A stretch of 8,731 bases of DNA from Propionibacteriaceae bacterium (GTDB taxonomy: Bacteria; Actinomycetota; Actinomycetes; Propionibacteriales; Propionibacteriaceae). The DNA lies in NCBI GenBank assembly GCA_003451975.1, contig DMIX01000348.1, forward strand, positions 1 to 8,731, given 5' to 3'. The notes under the pieces were generated by a model. That model saw only the letters and a list, made by a program, of their open reading frames with translations, searched no databases and was not told the origin of the DNA. The position numbers were made by a program, and so were the translations under genes. Of this stretch, positions 6,177-8,731 are shown in pieces; within the stretch, counting starts at the first letter, position 1, and each line of letters begins with the position of its first letter.

Positions 6177-6377
6177 ATGGCAGGCAAGCTCGTTCAGGCG
6201 GTGCGGCGACACGGACAGCGCGGTATGACCACCGCGGAATACGCAGTCGGATCGGTGGCCGTCGCGACCGGCGTCGGGACGATCATCACGCTGATCCAGC
6301 AGCCCTGGTTCCAGGAGATCATCAAGAAACTCATGGAATTGATCATCCAGATCATCACGGAGATCCTGGGCGGCTGA
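6177..6377 (+). CDS. flp: Flp-type major pilin precursor (DUF4244 family)
   Basis: 66 residues. A short basic leader (MAGKLVQAVRRHGQRG) ends in Gly16, followed by the prepilin site G|MTTAEY. Cleavage would be after Gly16, leaving Glu at mature position 5 (E21) and Tyr at 6 (Y22), the hallmark of Flp pilins. The hydrophobic helix spans about 23-41 (VGSVAVATGVGTIITLI). The C-terminal part, 42-66, starts QQPWFQEIIKK and continues as an Ile/Leu-rich amphipathic stretch ending GG. This is the actinobacterial DUF4244 (PF14029) pilin type, as in Rv3656c. After processing by a TadV-like peptidase, not in this window, it would polymerise into the pilus fibre under TadA/B/C. It has its own strong ribosome-binding site and opens a three-gene chain with tadE (1-nt overlap). 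Confidence 0.92.
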   Translation: MAGKLVQAVRRHGQRGMTTAEYAVGSVAVATGVGTIITLIQQPWFQEIIKKLMELIIQIITEILGG

Positions 6378-6757
6378 TGATTCCGACGAAGCGGGTTGGC
6401 CGGGTTCGCCCGGCCAACCACCCGCGCGGCCAGCACGGCATGGTCACCGTCGAGCTGGCGCTGGGCAGCCTGGCAGCGGCCCTGGTGATGGTGATGCTGA
6501 GCTGGGTCCTCGCGGTGGTGATGCTGTGGGGCACCTGCAATGAGCTCGCTGCGGCGGTGGCGCGGCAGGCCAGCCGCGGCGATCAGGCGGCGGTCGCCTC
6601 CTTGGACCGCACCAAACCGTCCGGGGCCCGCATCGAGGTTCGCCAACAGGCCGATCAGATCACGGTGGTCGTCCGGTTGGCTGCCCAGCCTTGGGCGTCG
6701 TGGCTGCCGGTGGTGCCGCTGCGGGCTGAGGCCACCGTGATGCGGGAGCCGAGCTGA
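6377..6757 (+). CDS. tadE: TadE-like minor pilin/pseudopilin
   Basis: 126 residues. The ATG at 6377 shares one base with the flp stop (TGATG), which sets the start; the upstream in-frame ATG at 6140 would run across the flp gene in another frame and is rejected. A 21-residue basic leader ends QHG|MVTVELALG, giving a prepilin-like cleavage site with Glu at mature position 5 (E26). A hydrophobic helix follows (about 30-52), then NELAAAVARQASRGD, the usual TadE amphipathic stretch, and a C-terminal mostly beta domain (EVRQQADQITVVVRLAAQPW, LPVVPLRAEATVMREPS). It corresponds to Rv3655c. TadE proteins are processed by the same peptidase as Flp and are needed for pilus formation or export in characterised Tad systems. 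The stop overlaps the next start by one base. Confidence 0.88.
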   Translation: MIPTKRVGRVRPANHPRGQHGMVTVELALGSLAAALVMVMLSWVLAVVMLWGTCNELAAAVARQASRGDQAAVASLDRTKPSGARIEVRQQADQITVVVRLAAQPWASWLPVVPLRAEATVMREPS

Positions 6758-7119
6758 TGGGCTCCCAACGCGGCGCCGGCACGCTGATGGCCGCGGTGGT
6801 CGTGGCCGTGCTGATGCTGATCGCCGGTGTGGGGGTGTTCGCCGCAGTAGTGGCGCTGGCACAGCGGGATGCCGACAATGCGGCTGACTTGTCCGCGCTT
6901 TCTGGAGCAGCAGCCTTCGCTGCCGGCCAGGATCCCTGCCCGGCGGCTCGCCGAATCGCTGCGTCCAATGGCGTGGAGGTGCGCCAGTGCCGCGTCATCG
7001 GCGATCTGTTGGACTTCGTGGTCACCGTCGAAGTGCAACGCCGCGTGACGTTGGTGCTCGGAGTTGAGCCCACTGTGCGCTCCGAGGCGCGCGCCGGACG
7101 TCTGGGATCAGCTCACTGA
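6757..7119 (+). CDS. TadE/TadF-like secreted protein of the helicase/secretion neighborhood
   Basis: 120 residues; the ATG shares one base with the tadE stop, and GGGAG at 6744-6748 lies 8 nt upstream. A short N-terminus (MGSQRGAGTLMA) leads into a hydrophobic helix (about 12-35), then AQRDADNAADLSALSGAAAFAAGQ, the characteristic 'QxxADxAALAAA' segment of TadE/TadG-like and Rv3654c-like proteins. The exported domain has two cysteines (C61, C78), which could form a disulfide, and a beta-rich end (DFVVTVEVQRRVTLVL). It fits the 'helicase/secretion neighborhood TadE-like' family (TIGR03816). Oddity: the prepilin-type site would be QRG|AGTLM, without the Glu at mature position 5 seen in Flp and TadE. 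It may therefore stay a membrane-anchored pseudopilin or be secreted otherwise. Rv3654c and Rv3655c have been reported as affecting macrophage death; nothing here shows such a role in this organism. Last gene of the plus-strand chain. Confidence 0.82.
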   Translation: MGSQRGAGTLMAAVVVAVLMLIAGVGVFAAVVALAQRDADNAADLSALSGAAAFAAGQDPCPAARRIAASNGVEVRQCRVIGDLLDFVVTVEVQRRVTLVLGVEPTVRSEARAGRLGSAH

Positions 7120-7120
7120 A

Positions 7121-8731
7121 TCACCTGAGGAGCAGTTCCAACAGCTGGGCCGCGGCGGCCTTGTCCAGCGGGTCGTTGCCGTTGCCGCACTTGGGAGAGA
7201 CCACGCACGCCGGGCAACCGGCCTCGCACGGACAGTTCCGAAGCCGGTCCAGGGTGGCGCTCAGCCACGGTTCGATTCGTTCATAGCCCTGCTCAGCGAA
7301 CCCGGAGCCACCGGCGGCACCGTCATGGACGAACACCGTGAGCTTGCCGGTATCGGGGTGCAGCGTGGTCGACAGGCCACCGATGTCCCAGCGATCACAC
7401 GGCGCGAAGGCAGGCAGCAGTCCGATGGCGGTGTGCTCGGCGGCGTGGGCAGCACCCGGTAGGTCCTTGGTGGCGATGCCGGTCAGCGCGGCGGCGTCCA
7501 CGGTGTACCACACCGCTTGCGTGCGCAGCGTGTGGCGCGGCAGCTCCAACGGGGTGCTGTCCCACACCGTGCCACTCAACTCATCACGACGCAGAAAGCC
7601 GGTCACCTGGCCGGACAACTCCACCGTGCCGAAAAAGACCTCCGCAGCTCCCAGCCGATCATGGCGGAGCTTCTCGATGATCTCAATGTCACTGTGACCG
7701 AGTGCTTGGGTGAAGTACCCATCGCGCCCCGGACGCACCAAAGCGGTGTGTTCGTTCGGCCGGTAATCGGTGACCAGCCACGGCTCGCCCTGATGCAGAT
7801 AGATCGCGCCACTGTGGACGCTGCGGTCAGCCGCCGACGGATCGACCTGCCCCAATACCCGTCCGGTGTCCTGATCCACGACCTCGACACTGTGGCCGCC
7901 GGCAGCGCGCAGGTCGATGGAATCCACCGCGCGATCCGGGCGGGTCCAGAACCACCCGGCAGGCCGACGTCGCAGATAGCCGGCGGCGGTGAGTCGCTCC
8001 AGAACGGCAGGCAACGTCGGCCCGAACCAGCGATCATCATCCTCGGTGACCGGCAATTCCTGGGCAGCCGCAGCGACCTGTAGCGCCAGCACCTGGGGGT
8101 TCTCCGGGTGCAGCACGGTGCGTTCCACCGGCGCCTCGAAGATCAATTCCGGGTGCTCACACAGGTAGGCATCCAGCGGATCCGCCTTGGGGATCAACAC
8201 CGCCAGAGCATCCGCACCGGCTCGACCAGCGCGTCCAGCCTGCTGCCGCAACGAAGCCAGCGTGCCGGGAAAGCCGCAGTTGATCACCGCGTCGACTCCG
8301 GCGATGTCCACCCCCAACTCCAGAGCGTTGGTGCAGGCCACACCACGCAGCCGGCCCGACTGCAGCCCGGCCTCCAGTGCGCGGCGATCCTCAGCGAGAT
8401 AGCCGCTTCGATAGGACTTCACCGACACCGACCCAGCCCGCTCTTGGGCCCTCAGGGCAACCAACTCCGCCTGCACCCGCGACGTGGTGAAGGTGAGCAC
8501 CTGCCGCCCCTCGGTGACCAATCGGGCCATCACCTCAGCGCCCTCGTGATGCGGATCGTCGACCGGCTGCCAGATCAGATAGTCCAGGGCCGGACGCGCT
8601 GAGGCGTCCTCGGTGATCTCCACCACCTCGGGCACGCCGCTGAGGCGCTGCAGCAACTCGCCGGGTCCGCTGAGAGTCGCCGAGGCACTGATGAACACCG
8701 GATCGGCGCCATAGTGATGAGCCAGTCGTCG
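7121..8731 (-). CDS. DExH-box helicase with DUF1998-type C-terminal Cys cluster (MrfA/YprA-like), N-terminus outside window
   Basis: The C-terminal 536 residues are visible; the frame stays open to the window edge, so the true start and motifs I and II are missing. Numbered from the edge, visible elements are: motif III SAT (17-19, in ISASATL), RecA-2 strand VLTFTTSR, motif V TNALELGVD (134-142), motif VI QQAGRAGR (163-170), then a winged-helix-like segment (WFGPTLPAVLERLTAAGYLRRR), the beta-rich MZB-like region (SGAIYLHQGEPWLV), and a terminal cluster of five cysteines (500, 502, 506, 509, 515; CPCEAGCPAC then PKCG). This matches the helicase/secretion neighborhood DExH family (TIGR03817; Rv3649) and is related to Bacillus subtilis MrfA (YprA), a 3'-5' DNA helicase of mitomycin-damage repair whose zinc-binding cysteines lie in the same place. 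All visible motifs look intact. The GTG at 8698 is an internal valine codon. It is convergent with the Tad cluster, one base apart. Confidence 0.92.
   Translation of the reverse strand, partial: RRLAHHYGADPVFISASATLSGPGELLQRLSGVPEVVEITEDASARPALDYLIWQPVDDPHHEGAEVMARLVTEGRQVLTFTTSRVQAELVALRAQERAGSVSVKSYRSGYLAEDRRALEAGLQSGRLRGVACTNALELGVDIAGVDAVINCGFPGTLASLRQQAGRAGRAGADALAVLIPKADPLDAYLCEHPELIFEAPVERTVLHPENPQVLALQVAAAAQELPVTEDDDRWFGPTLPAVLERLTAAGYLRRRPAGWFWTRPDRAVDSIDLRAAGGHSVEVVDQDTGRVLGQVDPSAADRSVHSGAIYLHQGEPWLVTDYRPNEHTALVRPGRDGYFTQALGHSDIEIIEKLRHDRLGAAEVFFGTVELSGQVTGFLRRDELSGTVWDSTPLELPRHTLRTQAVWYTVDAAALTGIATKDLPGAAHAAEHTAIGLLPAFAPCDRWDIGGLSTTLHPDTGKLTVFVHDGAAGGSGFAEQGYERIEPWLSATLDRLRNCPCEAGCPACVVSPKCGNGNDPLDKAAAAQLLELLLR

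Noticed and set aside
6140..6376. N-terminal extension of TadE from an upstream ATG
   Set aside because: It would overlap the whole flp gene in another frame; the ATG at 6377, coupled to the flp stop, gives a normal prepilin leader.
7813..7821. DnaA-box-like match within the helicase gene
   Set aside because: It has at least two mismatches to TTRTCCACA and lies in coding sequence, so there is no reason to treat it as a site.
8696..8698. GTG as the start of the helicase
   Set aside because: The frame continues upstream with RRLAHHYGADP leading directly into motif III (SAT), so this codon is an internal valine and the gene extends beyond the window.

Overview
The window is high-GC DNA of an actinobacterium (Actinomycetota). 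This rests on the strong GC bias at third codon positions, the dense coupled start/stop overlaps, and above all the gene set ssd-tadA-tadB-tadC-flp(DUF4244)-tadE-tadF-like followed by a DUF1998-type DExH helicase. That set is the conserved actinobacterial 'helicase/secretion neighborhood', corresponding to Rv3660c to Rv3654c plus Rv3649 in Mycobacterium tuberculosis. The order or genus cannot be fixed from sequence reading alone. No RNA gene, CRISPR array or insertion sequence was seen.

Region 1 (1-1241, minus strand): the 3'-truncated end of a small two-helix membrane protein of the actinobacterial holin-X type (PF07332), and a class I SAM-methyltransferase-like protein with a degenerate SAM-binding loop. 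Region 2 (1242-2330): a short divergent promoter region, a short-chain dehydrogenase on the plus strand, and a 146-bp gap. That gap holds an exact actinobacterial-type DnaA box (TTGTCCACA) and a 17-bp inverted repeat just before ssd. Region 3 (2331-7119, plus strand): a compact Tad (tight adherence, type IVc pilus) cluster. ssd, tadA, tadB and tadC form one chain with 8-, 4- and 4-nt overlaps. A 130-bp gap with a stem-loop and a second DnaA-box-like 9-mer follows. Then flp, tadE and the tadF-like gene form a second chain with 1-nt overlaps. Region 4 (7121-8731, minus strand): the C-terminal part of a large DExH helicase with a terminal cysteine cluster. It meets the Tad cluster tail to tail with one base between stop codons.

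The Tad genes supply a recognisable motor and pilin set: Ssd/TadZ-like localisation factor, TadA ATPase, TadB and TadC inner-membrane platform, Flp major pilin, TadE minor pilin and a second TadE/F-like protein. No prepilin peptidase and no secretin (RcpA) lies in the window. A secretin is not expected in a cell without a classical outer membrane, but a peptidase must be encoded elsewhere. The most intriguing points are the unexplained pairing of pilus and DNA helicase, DnaA-box-like sites in both leader regions of the Tad cluster, and an Ssd nucleotide-binding loop lacking both expected lysines.
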